DNA of 64,000 bases. Source: JADKCZ01 sp963786945. GTDB taxonomy: Bacteria; Myxococcota; Myxococcia; Myxococcales; Anaeromyxobacteraceae. Below are positions 33,271-46,562 of this stretch, in pieces. Position 1 is the stretch's first letter. Each line of letters opens with the position of its first letter. The stretch spans positions 248,001 to 312,000 of the forward strand of contig CAWBAO010000001.1 of assembly GCA_963786945.1 (NCBI GenBank), written 5' to 3'. Position numbers and translations under genes: made by a program. The notes beneath the pieces are model-generated. The model was given only the letters and a program-made list of their open reading frames with translations. It had not been told where the DNA came from and made no database searches.

Positions 33271-35328
33271 ATGCGCCCCGGGCCGGACCCCAGAGCCACC
33301 CGCTGGATCGCCATCCGCGTCGGCGTGGTCGGGCTCCTCCTCCTGGCCGGCTTCGCCGGCGTGGCCTGGCGCGCCGTCCAGCTCCAGGTGGTGCAGCGCG
33401 ACCGGCTCTCCGCCGAGGCCCGCGACCAGTACCTGCGCCAGTTCGTGATGCAGCCGCGCCGCGGGGCCATCACCGACCGGGCCGGGGTGCTGCTGGCCGG
33501 CAGCGCCGACGCCGAGTCGGTCTTCGTCGACCCCGAGGTGCTGGCCGACCGGGCCGGCGCCGCCCCGCAGGCGCTCCGGCCCCTGGCCACCGCCCTCGGC
33601 CTCGACTGGAAGGCGCTGGCCAGGAAGGTGGAGCGCGGCTCGCGCTTCGTCTGGGCCAAGCGGCGGGTCTCGCCGGCCGAGGCCGGCGCGGTGCAGCGGC
33701 TGGCCATCCCCGGGGTCGGCCTGGTGGCCGAGACCCGGCGCTACTACCCGAAGCTCACCCTGGCCGGGCAGCTGCTCGGCGTCACCGGGGACGACGGATC
33801 CGGCCTGGACGGCGTGGAGCTGGCCCTCGACGACCTGCTGCGCGGCGAGCCGACCCGGGTCCCCTCGCTGCGCGACGGCGCCGGGCGGCTGGCGCTCCCC
33901 GACGCCCCGGGCTCGGCGCGCGGGCGCGAGGGGGCGCGCGTCGAGCTGACCATCGACCAGGGCCTGCAGCTGGCCACCGAGCGGGCGCTGGGCAGCGCCG
34001 TGCGCGGCTCGCGGGCCCTCTCCGGCGTGGCGGTGGCCCTCGATCCCTTCACCGGCGAGGTGCTGGCCATGGCCAGCGACCCGCCGGTCAACCCCAATGC
34101 ACCCCGCAGCGGGCAGGAGCTGCGCAACCGGGCCGTCACCGACGCCTTCGAGCCCGGCTCCACCATCAAGACCTTCACCCTGGCCGGGGCCCTCGAGCGC
34201 GGGGTGCTGCGGCCCGGCGACGCCATCGACTGCAGCGCCGGATACACCGTGGGTGGACACGCCATCCACGATCACAAGCCGCTCGGCTGGGTCGGACCCG
34301 CCAAGGTGCTGGCCGCCTCGTCCAACGTCGGCGCCGCCCGCATCGGCGCCCGGCTGGGGAAGCAGGGGCTCTCCGAGGTGCTGGCCTCCTTCGGCTTCGG
34401 CGAGCGCGCCGGCATCGACCTCCCCGGCGAGCGGCGCGGCCAGCTCCCCTTCCCCCGCGCCGACATCACCCTGGCCACCCAGAGCTTCGGCCAGGGGCTC
34501 ACCGCCACGCCGCTGCAGGTGGTCTCGGCCATGGGGGCCGTCGCCAACGGCGGGACGCTCATGAGGCCGCGGCTGGTGAAGCGGGTGCTCGATCCGGCCG
34601 ACGGCTCGGTGCTCGACCAGCCGGAGCCGGTGCCGGTCCGGCGGGTGATCTCGGCCGCGACCGCCGCCACCATGGCCCGGTGGCTCACCGGGGTGGTCGA
34701 GGACCCCGAGGGCACGGGCCATCGGGCCCGCTCGGAGGGCTGGCGCGTGGCCGGCAAGACCGGCACCGCCCAGAAGGCCGATCCGGTCACCGGCGGCTAC
34801 TCCGCCGAGCGCCACTTCAGCTCCTTCGTCGGCTTCGCCCCCGCCGAGGCGCCCCGGGTGGTCATCGGCGTGTTCATCGACGAGCCCCAGGGGGAGATCT
34901 ATGGCGGCGAGGTGGCGGCCCCGCCGTTCCGCGAGATCGCCGAGTACGCCTTGAAGATGCTGGGGGTGCCGCCCAGGCCCCTCCTCCCTCCCCGGCCGGC
35001 GCCGGCCGGCGCCCCCGCCACCCTGCCGGTCGCCTCCGCCGCCCGCCGCCCGGCCGCCGCCCCGGCGCCCGCCGCCGAGCCCGAGCCGGAGCCGGCGGGA
35101 CCCCCGCCCGTCGACGTGGCCGCCCGCCGCGTCGCCGGCACCACCGGTGGGGTGGCGGTGCCGGCGCTGGCAGGCCTGCCCGCCCGCGCCGCGGTCCGGG
35201 CCCTGGAGGCCCTCGACCTGGGCGCCGACCTGACCGGCTCGGGGCGGGTCGTCTCCCAGGTGCCGCGCCCGGGCCGGGTCGTGGAGCGGGGCGCGCGCGT
35301 CAAGATTACCCTCGCGCCCTCCGGCTGA
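33271..35328 (+). CDS. ftsI: Division transpeptidase PBP3 with C-terminal PASTA domain
   Basis: 685 residues. N-terminal membrane helix (about 12-32), pedestal domain, then a transpeptidase domain with catalytic S297-T-I-K300, S350-S-N352 and K496-T-G-T. An Ala/Pro-rich linker (570-625) leads to one PASTA domain (about 628-685, VPALAGLPARAAVRALEAL...). It cross-links septal peptidoglycan in the FtsWI complex. A C-terminal PASTA on FtsI is common in Deltaproteobacteria-type lineages but absent from enterobacteria. Starts 9 bases after ftsL. Confidence 0.96.
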   Translation: MRPGPDPRATRWIAIRVGVVGLLLLAGFAGVAWRAVQLQVVQRDRLSAEARDQYLRQFVMQPRRGAITDRAGVLLAGSADAESVFVDPEVLADRAGAAPQALRPLATALGLDWKALARKVERGSRFVWAKRRVSPAEAGAVQRLAIPGVGLVAETRRYYPKLTLAGQLLGVTGDDGSGLDGVELALDDLLRGEPTRVPSLRDGAGRLALPDAPGSARGREGARVELTIDQGLQLATERALGSAVRGSRALSGVAVALDPFTGEVLAMASDPPVNPNAPRSGQELRNRAVTDAFEPGSTIKTFTLAGALERGVLRPGDAIDCSAGYTVGGHAIHDHKPLGWVGPAKVLAASSNVGAARIGARLGKQGLSEVLASFGFGERAGIDLPGERRGQLPFPRADITLATQSFGQGLTATPLQVVSAMGAVANGGTLMRPRLVKRVLDPADGSVLDQPEPVPVRRVISAATAATMARWLTGVVEDPEGTGHRARSEGWRVAGKTGTAQKADPVTGGYSAERHFSSFVGFAPAEAPRVVIGVFIDEPQGEIYGGEVAAPPFREIAEYALKMLGVPPRPLLPPRPAPAGAPATLPVASAARRPAAAPAPAAEPEPEPAGPPPVDVAARRVAGTTGGVAVPALAGLPARAAVRALEALDLGADLTGSGRVVSQVPRPGRVVERGARVKITLAPSG

Positions 35329-35432
35329 CGTACTATCGTCGGCGCCGGCTCCGGCCGGGACCGGCGCCACGCAACCTCCCGCCCGGACGCCGGAAATTGG
35401 CCGGTCCTCCCCGCGCGTGAGAACCTTCACCG

Positions 35433-36926
35433 ATGCGGCTCTCGGACGTCATCGCAGGCACCGGCGCGCGCGGCGCGCTCTCCGACGATCCGGAGATCGT
35501 CCGCGTCACCGGGGATTCGCGCGAGGTGGTCGCGGGTGCGCTCTTCTGCGCGCTCCCGGGAGCCCGCGTCGACGGCCACGCCTTCGCGGCCGAGGCCGCG
35601 GCCCGAGGCGCCGTGGCGGTGGTCGCCGAGCGGCCCGTCGAGTGCGCGCCGGCGCGGCTGCTGCTGGCGCCGTCGGCGCGGCGCGCCATGGCGCTCTGCG
35701 CCGCCAACCTCCACGGCCGGCCCGGCGACGCCCTGCAGCTCGTCGGCGTGACCGGCACCAACGGCAAGACCACGGTGGCCTGGCTGGTCGAGGCCTGCGC
35801 GCGCGCCGCCGGCCGGCCGGCCGGCCTGATCGGCACGGTGACGCACCGGTTCCCCGGGGTCGAGCGCCCCGCCGCCTACACCACGCCCGAGTCGACGGCG
35901 ATCCAGGCGCTGCTCGGGGAGATGCGCGACGCCGGCACCCGGCTGGTGGTGATGGAGGTCTCGTCGCACGCGCTGGCGCAGGAGCGGGTGGCCGGACTGC
36001 GGTTCGCCGCCGCCGGGTTCACCAACCTCACCCGCGACCACCTCGACTACCACGGCGACATGGACGGCTACTTCGCCGCCAAGCGCCGGCTCTTCGTCGA
36101 GCACCTCGCCCCCGACGGCACCGCGGTGGTGAACGCCCGCGATCCGTGGGGCGCGCGCCTCGCCGACCAGCTCGGCCCGGGCCGGATCGCCTGGCGCTAC
36201 GGCACCCGCGCCGAGGACCAGCTGCGGGCCGAGTCGCCGCGCCTCACCATGGCCGGCATCGAGGCCACGGTCCGCACGCCGCGCGGGCCGCTGGCGCTGC
36301 GCTCGCCGCTGGTGGGGGCGCACAACCTGGAGAACCTGCTCTGCGCCGCCGGCCTGGCGCTGGCCGCCGGGCTGCCGCTGGCCGCGGTGGAGGCCGGCCT
36401 CAACGCCAGCCGGGGCGCCCCGGGGCGCCTCGAGCGGATCGACGGGCGCGGCCTCTCGGTCTTCGTCGACTACGCCCACACCGACGACGCGCTGGCCCGC
36501 GCCATCGAGGCGCTCCGCTCGCTCGGGCCGCGGCGCCTGGTGGTGGTGTTCGGCTGCGGCGGCGATCGGGACCGCGGCAAGCGGCCGCTCATGGGGGCGG
36601 TGGCCGGGCGCGGCGCCGAGGTGGTGGTGGTCACCAGCGACAACCCCCGCACCGAGGACCCCCTGCGCATCATCGCCGAGATCGAGCCCGGCCTCTCCCA
36701 GGCGGGCCGCCCCCGTCGCACCGCGGCCGAGGCCGTGGCCGGCGAGCCGGGCTACGTGATCGAGCCGGACCGGCGCGCCGCCATCGAGCTGGCGCTGGCC
36801 TGCGCCCGCCCGGGCGACGCCGTGCTCCTCGCCGGCAAGGGGCACGAGGACTACCAGCTGGTGGGCGCCGAGCGCCGCCACCTCGACGACCGGGAGGAGG
36901 CCCGCCGGGCCCTGGGCCTCGCATGA
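35433..36926 (+). CDS. murE: UDP-MurNAc-tripeptide synthetase MurE
   Basis: 497 residues. ATP-binding loop VTGTNGKTT with K112. The D403-N-P-R406 motif is the signature for adding meso-diaminopimelate rather than lysine. It adds the third residue to UDP-MurNAc-L-Ala-D-Glu in the cytoplasm. The 104-base gap before it (35329-35432) is the largest in the first half of the cluster and could hold a secondary promoter. The stop overlaps murF (ATGA). Confidence 0.97.
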   Translation: MRLSDVIAGTGARGALSDDPEIVRVTGDSREVVAGALFCALPGARVDGHAFAAEAAARGAVAVVAERPVECAPARLLLAPSARRAMALCAANLHGRPGDALQLVGVTGTNGKTTVAWLVEACARAAGRPAGLIGTVTHRFPGVERPAAYTTPESTAIQALLGEMRDAGTRLVVMEVSSHALAQERVAGLRFAAAGFTNLTRDHLDYHGDMDGYFAAKRRLFVEHLAPDGTAVVNARDPWGARLADQLGPGRIAWRYGTRAEDQLRAESPRLTMAGIEATVRTPRGPLALRSPLVGAHNLENLLCAAGLALAAGLPLAAVEAGLNASRGAPGRLERIDGRGLSVFVDYAHTDDALARAIEALRSLGPRRLVVVFGCGGDRDRGKRPLMGAVAGRGAEVVVVTSDNPRTEDPLRIIAEIEPGLSQAGRPRRTAAEAVAGEPGYVIEPDRRAAIELALACARPGDAVLLAGKGHEDYQLVGAERRHLDDREEARRALGLA

Positions 36927-38312
36927 CCGGGCCGCGCTTCACCGCCGACGAGCTGGCCACCGCCACCGGCGGCCGCTGGCTCGACGCGCCGCCCGCCGGC
37001 GTCACCGGCGTCTCCACCGACACCCGCACCATCGCCGCCGGCTCGCTCTTCGTGGCCCTGCGCGGCGCCCGCTTCGACGGCCACGCCTTCCTGCCGGCCG
37101 CGTCCAGCGCCGGCGCCGCCGCCGCGGTGGTGGCCGAGGAGGCGGCCGCCCCCGCCGGGCTGCCGCGGCTGCGGGTGGCCGACACGCTGGCGGCCCTCGG
37201 GGCCATCGCCCACCACCACCGGCGCCGGTTCGAGCTGCCGGTGGTGGGCGTCACCGGCTCCAGCGGCAAGACCACCACCCGCGAGATGATCGCCGCCATC
37301 CTCGCCGAGCGCGGCCCGGTCCTGAAGTCCGAGGGGAACCTCAACAACGAGGTGGGCGTGCCGCTCACGCTGCTCCGCCTCGACGGCCAGCCACCAGTCG
37401 GCGGTCATCGAGATGGGGATGAGCCACCCCGGCGAGATCGCCCGGCTCACCGCCATGAGCCGCCCGCAGGTGGGGGTGGTGACCAACGCCGCGGCGGCGC
37501 ACCTGGAGGGGCTCGGCTCCATCGACGGGGTGGCCGACGCCAAGGCCGAGCTCTACGCCGGCCTCCCCGAGGGCGGCATCGCCGTGGTCAACGCCGACGA
37601 CGCCCGCATGCTGGCCCGCGCCCGCGCCTCGGGACGCCGCCTCCTCACCTTCGCGGCGGGGCGGCAGCGGCGCGGCGACGTGGCGGTGCTGGAGGTGCTG
37701 GCGCAGGACGCCGCCGGGATGCGCTTCCTGCTCGGCGTCGGCAACCGCGAGCTGGAGGTGGTGCTGCCGCTGGTGGGCGCCCACAACGCGCAGAACGCCG
37801 CCGCCGCGGCCTGCGCCGCCATCGCGCTGGGCTGCAGCGACCAGGAGATCGTCCGCGGGCTGGCCGGCGTCCGGCCGGTGGGGCGGCGGCTGCGGCTGGA
37901 GCGGCTGCCGCGCGGGCTGCTGCTGATCGACGACTGCTACAACGCCAACCCGCTCTCCATGGCGGCGGCCCTGCGCACCCTGGCCGAGCTGGCTCGCGCC
38001 GAGGGGGGCCGGCCGCTGGCGGCCCTCGGCGACATGCTGGAGCTGGGGCCGGGCGAGGCGGAGCTGCACCGCGAGGTGGGGGCCGCGGCGGCCAGCCTGC
38101 CGGTGGCGCGGCTCTTCGGCTTCGGCCCGCGCTCGCGGGAGACCCTGGCCGGGGCGCTGGCGGCCGGGCTCCCGCCGGACCGCGCCTTCCACACCGAGGA
38201 CGTGGCGGCGCTGGCCGCGGCGGTGCGCGACGCCACCGCGCCCGGCGACGTCCTGCTCGTCAAGGGGAGCCGTGGCATGAGGCTGGAGCGGCTCGTCGAG
38301 GCCCTGCGCTAG
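36923..38312 (+). CDS. murF: UDP-MurNAc-tripeptide--D-Ala-D-Ala ligase MurF, one frameshift
   Basis: About 462 residues after correction. ATP loop GVTGSSGKTTTREM, then LNNEVGVPLTLLRLDG. The frame breaks at 37387-37388. Dropping one C there gives LDGSHQSAVIEMGMSHPGEIARL, exactly the family sequence, and the rest is intact (DDCYNANPLSM, LGDMLELG). MurF adds D-Ala-D-Ala to complete the pentapeptide precursor. It is essential and single-copy in a cluster like this, so a sequence error is more likely than a real mutation. mraY starts directly after the stop. Confidence 0.9.
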
Positions 38313-39456
38313 ATGCTCTACTACTTCCTCTACCCGCTCTCGACCCGGGTCAGCTTCCTCAACGTCCTGCGCTACCCGTCCTTCCGCATCGTGGCGGCCG
38401 GGCTGACCGCCATGGTGATCGGGCTGCTGCTCGGCCCGGCCTTCATCGAGCGGATGCGCGTCCTCCAGTACGGCGCCAGCAACGTGCGCGAGGACACCCC
38501 CGACGGCCACAAGAAGAAGGCCGGCACGCCGTCGATGGGCGGGGCGCTCATCCTGCTCTCGCTGGCGGCCTCGACCCTGCTCTGGGGCCGGCTGGAGAAC
38601 CGCCTGGTCTGGGCGGCGCTGCTGGTGACCATCGGCTACGGCGCCATCGGGTTCGCCGACGACTGGCTCAAGATCTCCCGGCGCGACTCCAAGGGGCTGG
38701 CCGGCCGCAAGAAGCTGGTCTTCCAGGTGCTGGTGGTGCTGGCCGTCTACTATGGCCTGCTCACCGACTGGCACTTCCACGCCGATCCCCGCTTCCCCTG
38801 GCTCTTCGTGGGCAGCCGCATCGACACCCACCTGACGCTGCCGTTCGTCCCCACCCGGCTCTTCAACCCCGACCTGGGCTGGCTCTACCTGCCGTTCATG
38901 GTCTTCGTGGTGGTGGCGACCTCGCAACGCCGTCAACCTCACCGACGGGCTGGACGGGCTGGCCATCTTCCCCACCATCATCTCGGCCATCACCTTCCTG
39001 GCGCTCAGCTACGTGGCCGGCGCCACCATCGCCGGCTTCAGCCTCGCCGAGTACCTGCGCATCGTCTCCATCCCGGGCTCCGAGGAGCTGGGGGTCTTCT
39101 GCGCGGCCATGTTCGGCGCCGGGGTGGCCTTCCTCTGGTTCAACACCTACCCGGCCCAGGTGTTCATGGGCGACGTGGGATCGCTGGCGCTGGGCGGGGG
39201 CCTCGGCATGCTGGCGGTGCTCACCAAGAACGAGGTGGCCAGCGCCATCCTCCACGGCGTCTTCCTCGCCGAGACCGTCAGCGTCATCATCCAGGTGGCC
39301 AGCTTCAGGTACACCGGCAAGCGGGTCTTCCGCATGGCCCCGGTCCACCACCACTTCGAGCTGAAGGGGTGGGCCGAGCCCAAGATCATCGTCCGCTTCT
39401 GGATCATCTCCGTCATGCTGGCCCTGGTGGCCCTCATGTCGATCAAGCTGAGGTAG
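38313..39456 (+). CDS. mraY: Phospho-MurNAc-pentapeptide translocase MraY, one frameshift
   Basis: About 380 residues after correction, a ten-helix inner-membrane enzyme that makes lipid I. Upstream frame: TPSMGGALIL, FADDWLKI. Dropping one C at about 38925 restores VVVATSNAVNLTDGLDGLAIFPT, the MraY catalytic signature. The downstream frame then gives the terminal motifs NTYPAQVFMGDVGSLALG and FRMAPVHHHFELKG. The break falls inside the active-site motif. The gene is essential, so this is probably a sequence error. Confidence 0.9.
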
Positions 39457-39458
39457 CC

Positions 39459-40841
39459 GTGGCGACTCCGCTCATCCTGCGAGGAAGGAAGATCACGGTG
39501 GTGGGCCTGGCCCGCTCCGGCCTGGCCGCGGCGCGGCTCTGCGTGCGGGAGGGGGCCTCGGTCACGGTCACCGACTCGCGCCCGGCGGCGGCCCTGGGGC
39601 CGGCGCTGGAGGCGCTCGAGGTCCTGCCGCTGCGCCGCATGCTGGGCGGCCACGACGAGCGCGACTTCACCGCCGCCGACCTGGTGGTGGTCTCGCCCGG
39701 CGTCCCCATGGCCACGCCGCAGCTGAAGGCCGCCCGGGCCGCCGGGGTGCCGATCTGGGGCGAGGTCGAGCTGGCCGCCCGCTTCATCGGCTCGACGCCG
39801 CTGGTGGCCATCACCGGGACCAACGGCAAGTCGACCACCACCGCGCTGGCCGGCGCCCTCTTCTCCGAGGACCGCCGCGCCTTCGTGGGCGGCAACCTCG
39901 GCACCCCGCTGTGCGAGTACGTGCTCTCCGGCCAGCCCGCCGACGTGGTGGTGGCCGAGCTCTCCTCCTTCCAGCTCGAGGGCATCGAGCGGCTGCGCGC
40001 CCGCGTGGCCGCCATCCTCAACGTCACCCCCGACCACCTCGACCGCTACGACGGGCTCGACGCCTACGCCGCCGCCAAGGCCCGCCTCTTCGAGACCCAG
40101 CAGCCCGGCGACTTCGCCGTCGCCAACGTGCGCGACGACCGGGCCATGGCCATGGCGGCCGCCTCGCGCGCGGCCCTCTACACCTTCGGCTTCGGACCGC
40201 CGGCCCGGGCCGCGGCCCGCGCCCCGGAGGGCGGCGGCGGCGAGCTCTGGTTCTACCGCTACGCGGCCGGCTCGCCGGAGCGCTACCGGCTCGCCAACCG
40301 GGCGCTGCGGGGCCGCCACAACCTCGAGAACGCCATGGCGGCGCTGCTCTGCGCGCGGCTGCTGGGCGTCCCGGGCGCGGCGGTGCAGCGCGGCCTCGAC
40401 CACTTCGCCGGCCTGCCCCACCGCCTCGAGCTGGTCCGCGAGCGGGCCGGCGTCGAGTGGATCAACGACTCCAAGGCCACCAACGTCGACTCCACCAGCG
40501 TCGGGCTGGCCGCCTTCCCGGCCGGCACCGCCCGGGTGGTGCTGATCCTGGGCGGGCGCGGCAAGCACGCCCCGTACGCGCCGCTCCGGGCCCTCTTCCC
40601 CGGCCGGGTCAAGGCGCTGCTCACCGTCGGCGAGGACGCCCCGGCCATCGAGCGCGAGCTGGGCGAGGCGGTCCCCACCGAGGGCTGCGGCACGCTGGCC
40701 GCGGCCGTCACCCGCGCCGCGGCCCTGGCCGGGCCGGGCGACGTGGTGCTGCTCTCGCCGGCCTGCGCCAGCTACGACCAGTTCAAGAGCTACGAGGAGC
40801 GCGGCGAGCGCTTCCGCCAGCTGGTGGGGGCCCTGCCGTGA
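39459..40841 (+). CDS. murD: UDP-MurNAc-L-alanine--D-glutamate ligase MurD
   Basis: 460 residues from GTG 39459, 2 bases after the mraY stop. N-terminal Rossmann-like UDP-binding domain (ITVVGLARSGLAAARL), ATP loop AITGTNGKSTTTAL, and family motifs NVTPDHLDRYD, WINDSKATNVDS and LLSPACASYDQF. It adds D-glutamate to UDP-MurNAc-L-Ala. Frame intact. GTGA overlap with ftsW. Confidence 0.97.
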   Translation: MATPLILRGRKITVVGLARSGLAAARLCVREGASVTVTDSRPAAALGPALEALEVLPLRRMLGGHDERDFTAADLVVVSPGVPMATPQLKAARAAGVPIWGEVELAARFIGSTPLVAITGTNGKSTTTALAGALFSEDRRAFVGGNLGTPLCEYVLSGQPADVVVAELSSFQLEGIERLRARVAAILNVTPDHLDRYDGLDAYAAAKARLFETQQPGDFAVANVRDDRAMAMAAASRAALYTFGFGPPARAAARAPEGGGGELWFYRYAAGSPERYRLANRALRGRHNLENAMAALLCARLLGVPGAAVQRGLDHFAGLPHRLELVRERAGVEWINDSKATNVDSTSVGLAAFPAGTARVVLILGGRGKHAPYAPLRALFPGRVKALLTVGEDAPAIERELGEAVPTEGCGTLAAAVTRAAALAGPGDVVLLSPACASYDQFKSYEERGERFRQLVGALP

Positions 40842-42019
40842 GCGCGGCCTCCGCCCCCGGCCAGCGCCCGGCGCCGTTCGACTGGCTGCTGCTCTTCGCC
40901 ATCCTGGTGCTCGGCGCCGGCGGCGCGGTGATGGTCTACTCGGCCAGCGCCATCACCGCCACCCGCAACCTGCACGACGAGTTCTACTTCCTGGAGCGGC
41001 AGGCGGTGGCCTTCGCCATCGGGCTGGTGCTGCTCATCGTGGCCCTGCGGGTCGGCTACCGGCGGCTCATCCCGCTGGCCTACCCGCTGCTGGTCTTCAC
41101 CCTGTTCCTGCTGGTGCTGGTGCTCATCCCCGGCGTGGGGCGGGTCGCCGGCGGGGCCCGCCGCTGGATCCCGCTCGGCATCGTCAACTTCCAGCCGGCC
41201 GAGCTGGCCAAGGTGGCGCTGGTCCTCTACCTGGCCCGCTCGCTGGCCCGGCAGCGCGACAAGGTGCGGCTCTTCTCCATCGGCTTCCTCCCCCACGTGC
41301 TGGTGACCGGGGTGCTGGTGGGGCTCTGCCTGCTGGAGCGCGACATGGGGACCGGCGTGATCATGGTGCTGGTGCTCTTCACCATGCTCTTCGCCGCCGG
41401 GGCCCGGATCTCCTACCTGGTCGGCGGCCTGCTGCTGGCCGTCCCCATCGGCTGGCGCCTCGTCGCCAGCACGCCCTACCGCATGGAGCGCTGGCTGGCC
41501 TTCCTCGACCCGTGGGGCCACCGCAAGGACACCGGCTTCCAGCTGGTGGAGTCGCTGCTGGGCATCGGCAACGGCGGCTGGATCGGCCAGGGGCTGGGCC
41601 AGGGGAAGGGCAAGCTCTTCTACCTGCCGGCGGCGCACACCGACTTCATCGCCGCGGTGGTGGCCGAGGAGGTCGGCCTGCTCGGGGTCGGGGTGCTGGT
41701 GCTGCTCTACGTGCTGGTGACCTGGCGGGGCCTGCGCGCCGCGCTCCACGCCGGCGAGCCGTTCGGCGCCTACGCGGCGCTGGGGCTGACCACGCTGCTG
41801 GGTGGCCAGGCGCTGCTCAACCTGGCGGTGGTCTTCGGCCTGCTGCCCACCAAGGGCCTGACGCTCCCCTTCGTCTCCTACGGCGGCAGCTCGCTGATGA
41901 CCCTGCTGGCCGCGGCCGGCGTGCTGCTCTCCATCTCCGGGGACCGCGGCGGCTTCCTGCGCCAGGGGGTGCAGGCGGTGCGGGTGGCGCCGGCGGCGGG
42001 CGCGGAGGCGGCCTCGTGA
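40838..42019 (+). CDS. ftsW: Septal peptidoglycan polymerase FtsW
   Basis: 393 residues from GTG 40838, a SEDS-family protein with about ten membrane helices. Signature segments: MVYSASAITA, NFQPAELAKVALVLYLAR, the large periplasmic loop with LGIGNGGWIGQGLGQGKGK, AAHTDFIAAVVAEE with the catalytic Asp, and LPFVSYGGSSLM. It polymerises lipid II at the septum with FtsI. Overlaps murD and murG by 4 bases. Confidence 0.97.
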   Translation: MSAASAPGQRPAPFDWLLLFAILVLGAGGAVMVYSASAITATRNLHDEFYFLERQAVAFAIGLVLLIVALRVGYRRLIPLAYPLLVFTLFLLVLVLIPGVGRVAGGARRWIPLGIVNFQPAELAKVALVLYLARSLARQRDKVRLFSIGFLPHVLVTGVLVGLCLLERDMGTGVIMVLVLFTMLFAAGARISYLVGGLLLAVPIGWRLVASTPYRMERWLAFLDPWGHRKDTGFQLVESLLGIGNGGWIGQGLGQGKGKLFYLPAAHTDFIAAVVAEEVGLLGVGVLVLLYVLVTWRGLRAALHAGEPFGAYAALGLTTLLGGQALLNLAVVFGLLPTKGLTLPFVSYGGSSLMTLLAAAGVLLSISGDRGGFLRQGVQAVRVAPAAGAEAAS

Positions 42020-43184
42020 GGATGCTCATCGCCGGCGGCGGCACCGGCGGCCACGTCTTCCCCGGCCTGGCCCTGGCCGAGGAGGTGGTGACCCGCCACC
42101 CGGGCAACGACGCCGTCTTCGTCGGCACCCCCCGAGGCCTGGAGGCCCAGGTGGTGCCGGCGGCCGGCTTCCCCATCGAGCTCATCGACGTCAAGGGCCT
42201 GAAGGGCAAGGGCCTGGTGTCGGCGCTGAGGAACCTCCTGCTCCTCCCCCGGGCCTTCCTCAAGTCCATCCGCATCCTGCGCGCCTGGCGGCCCGACGTG
42301 GTGGTGGGGGTGGGCGGCTACGCCTCCGGCCCGCTGGTGCTGGCGGCCTGGCTGATGCGCATCCCCACCGCGGTGCAGGAGCAGAACGCCGTGGCCGGCC
42401 TCACCAACCGGCTGCTGGGCCGGGTGGTCGACGCGGCCTTCACCGCCTTCCCCGAGGCCGCCGCCAGCTTCCCCCGGGGGAAGGCCCTCCAGCTCGGCAA
42501 CCCCATCCGTCGCCAGCTGCTGGAGAGCTTCATGCGCCCCGGCGACGGCGACCGCCTGCCCGGGCTGCTGGTCTTCGGCGGATCGCAGGGGGCCCACGCC
42601 CTCAACATGCGCGTCATCGAGGCCATGCCCCACCTCGCCGACCTGCGTGGCCACCTGCGCATCGTCCACCAGACCGGCGCCCGCGATCGCGAGGCGGTGG
42701 CGCGCGGCTACCAGGCGGTCGGGTTCGCGGCCGAGGTGCGCGACTTCATCGAGGACATGAGCAGCGCCTACGCCGCCGCCGACCTGGTGGTCTGCCGCGC
42801 CGGCGCCACCACGCTGGCCGAGCTGACCGTCTGCCGCAAGCCCTCCATCCTCGTCCCCTTCGCCGCCGCGGCCGACAACCACCAGGTGATCAACGCCACC
42901 AGCCTGCTGCGGGCCGGCGCGGCGGTGATGATCGAGGAGCGCGACCTGACCGGCGAGCTGCTGGCCTCCGAGATCCGGGCCATCCTGGCCCACCCCGAGC
43001 GGCGCCAGGCCATGGCCCGCGCCGCCGGGCGGCTGGGCAGCCCGGCCGCCGCCAGCGAGATCGCCGACTTCTGCGCCGGCCTGAGCGAGCGCCGCTGGGG
43101 CTCGCGCTTCGGCCAGGATCGCGGCCGCGACTTCAAGCCGGTCCGGCCGGGCGGCAGCGCCCCGTCGGCCGGCCCGGGGGCCAC

Positions 43185-43188
<4 letters not shown>
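42016..43188 (+). CDS. murG: UDP-GlcNAc transferase MurG (lipid II synthase)
   Basis: 390 residues from GTG 42016 (ATG 42022 possible). GT28 fold with the N-terminal glycine loop IAGGGTGGHVFPG, membrane-association face PRAFLKSIRILRAWRPDVVVGVGGYASGP, EQNAVAGLTNRLL, GGSQGAHALN and CRAGATTLAEL. It transfers GlcNAc to lipid I at the inner membrane. A C-terminal Arg/Pro/Gly tail of about 30 residues exceeds the usual length. ATGA overlap with murC. Confidence 0.97.
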
Positions 43189-44558
<1,370 letters not shown>

Positions 44559-44562
<4 letters not shown>

Positions 44563-45470
44563 CCGGCTGGCGCGGCGAGATCGCCCGCCGCGTGCGGGGC
44601 GAGTGCCGGGCCGACGAGCCGCTGGCGCCGCGCACCTCCATCCGGGTGGGCGGCCCGGCCGACCTGCTGGTCCGCCCCGCCGATCCGGCCGACCTGGCGG
44701 CGCTGCTGGCCGCCGTGCGCGAGCTCGGCCTCCCGCTCTCGGTGCTGGGCGGCGGCGCCAACACGCTGGTGGCCGACGCCGGCGTCCGCGGCGTGGTGGT
44801 GCGGCTCCCGGCCGACTTCGGCGAGGAGCGCGCCGAGGGCGAGACGCTGCTCCTGTCGGCCGGCGCCCCCATCGGCCGGCTGGCGGCGCGCGGCCACGCC
44901 CTGGGGCTGGTGGGCGCGGAGTTCAGCGCCGGCATCCCCGGCACGCTGGGCGGCGCCACCGCCATGAACGCCGGCACCCGGCTCGGCGAGATGAGTCGAG
45001 CTGCTCACCCGCGTCGAGCTGGCCACCGCCGACGGGCTCGGCTTCGTCCCGGCCGCGGCGCTCCAGCTGGCCTACCGCCACAGCCTGCTGCCGGCCGGCG
45101 CGGTGGTGACCCGCGTCGAGCTCCGGCTGCGGCCCGGCGACGTGGCGGCCAGCCGGGCCGCCATGGAGGCCGACGTGGCCCACCGGCGCCGCACCCAGCC
45201 CCTGCACCAGCCCAGCTTCGGGTCCACCTTCTGGAACCCGCCCGGCCGCTTCGCCGGCCAGCTCATCGAGGCGGTGGGGCTGAAGGGGCACCGGATCGGG
45301 GGCGCCATGTTCTCCGACCTGCACGCCAACTTCATCGTCAACCTGGGCGAGGCCACCGCGCGCGACGTGCTGGCGCTGATGCGGCTGGCCCGGGCGCGGG
45401 TCGAGGAGCGGTTCGGCGAGCGGCTCCAGGCCGAGGTGAAGCTGCTCGGCCAGTTCGGGGCCGGCGAGGT

Positions 45471-45474
<4 letters not shown>
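44559..45474 (+). CDS. murB: UDP-N-acetylenolpyruvoylglucosamine reductase MurB, one frameshift
   Basis: About 304 residues after correction, from GTG 44559. FAD-binding parts: SIRVGGPADLLVRP, VLGGGANTLVAD, FSAGIPGTLGGATAMNAG. The frame breaks after GTRLGEMS. Dropping the T at 44996 gives SELLTRVELATADG, followed by the rest including the catalytic GSTFWNPPGRFAGQLIE and MFSDLHANFIVN. The Ser in GSTF fits type I MurB. It reduces enolpyruvyl-UDP-GlcNAc with NADPH. ATGA overlap with ddl. Confidence 0.92.
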
Positions 45475-46436
<962 letters not shown>

Positions 46437-46562
46437 GGCGACGCCTGTCGATTCCGTCTGCCTCGGCTCGCCATACGGAGTCGCCCCCGCCGGGCTGAGG
46501 CATCGCGGCCCTTGCCGGACGATGGCCGGAGGCGGACGCTCCGTGCCATGGGAGGGAGCCCG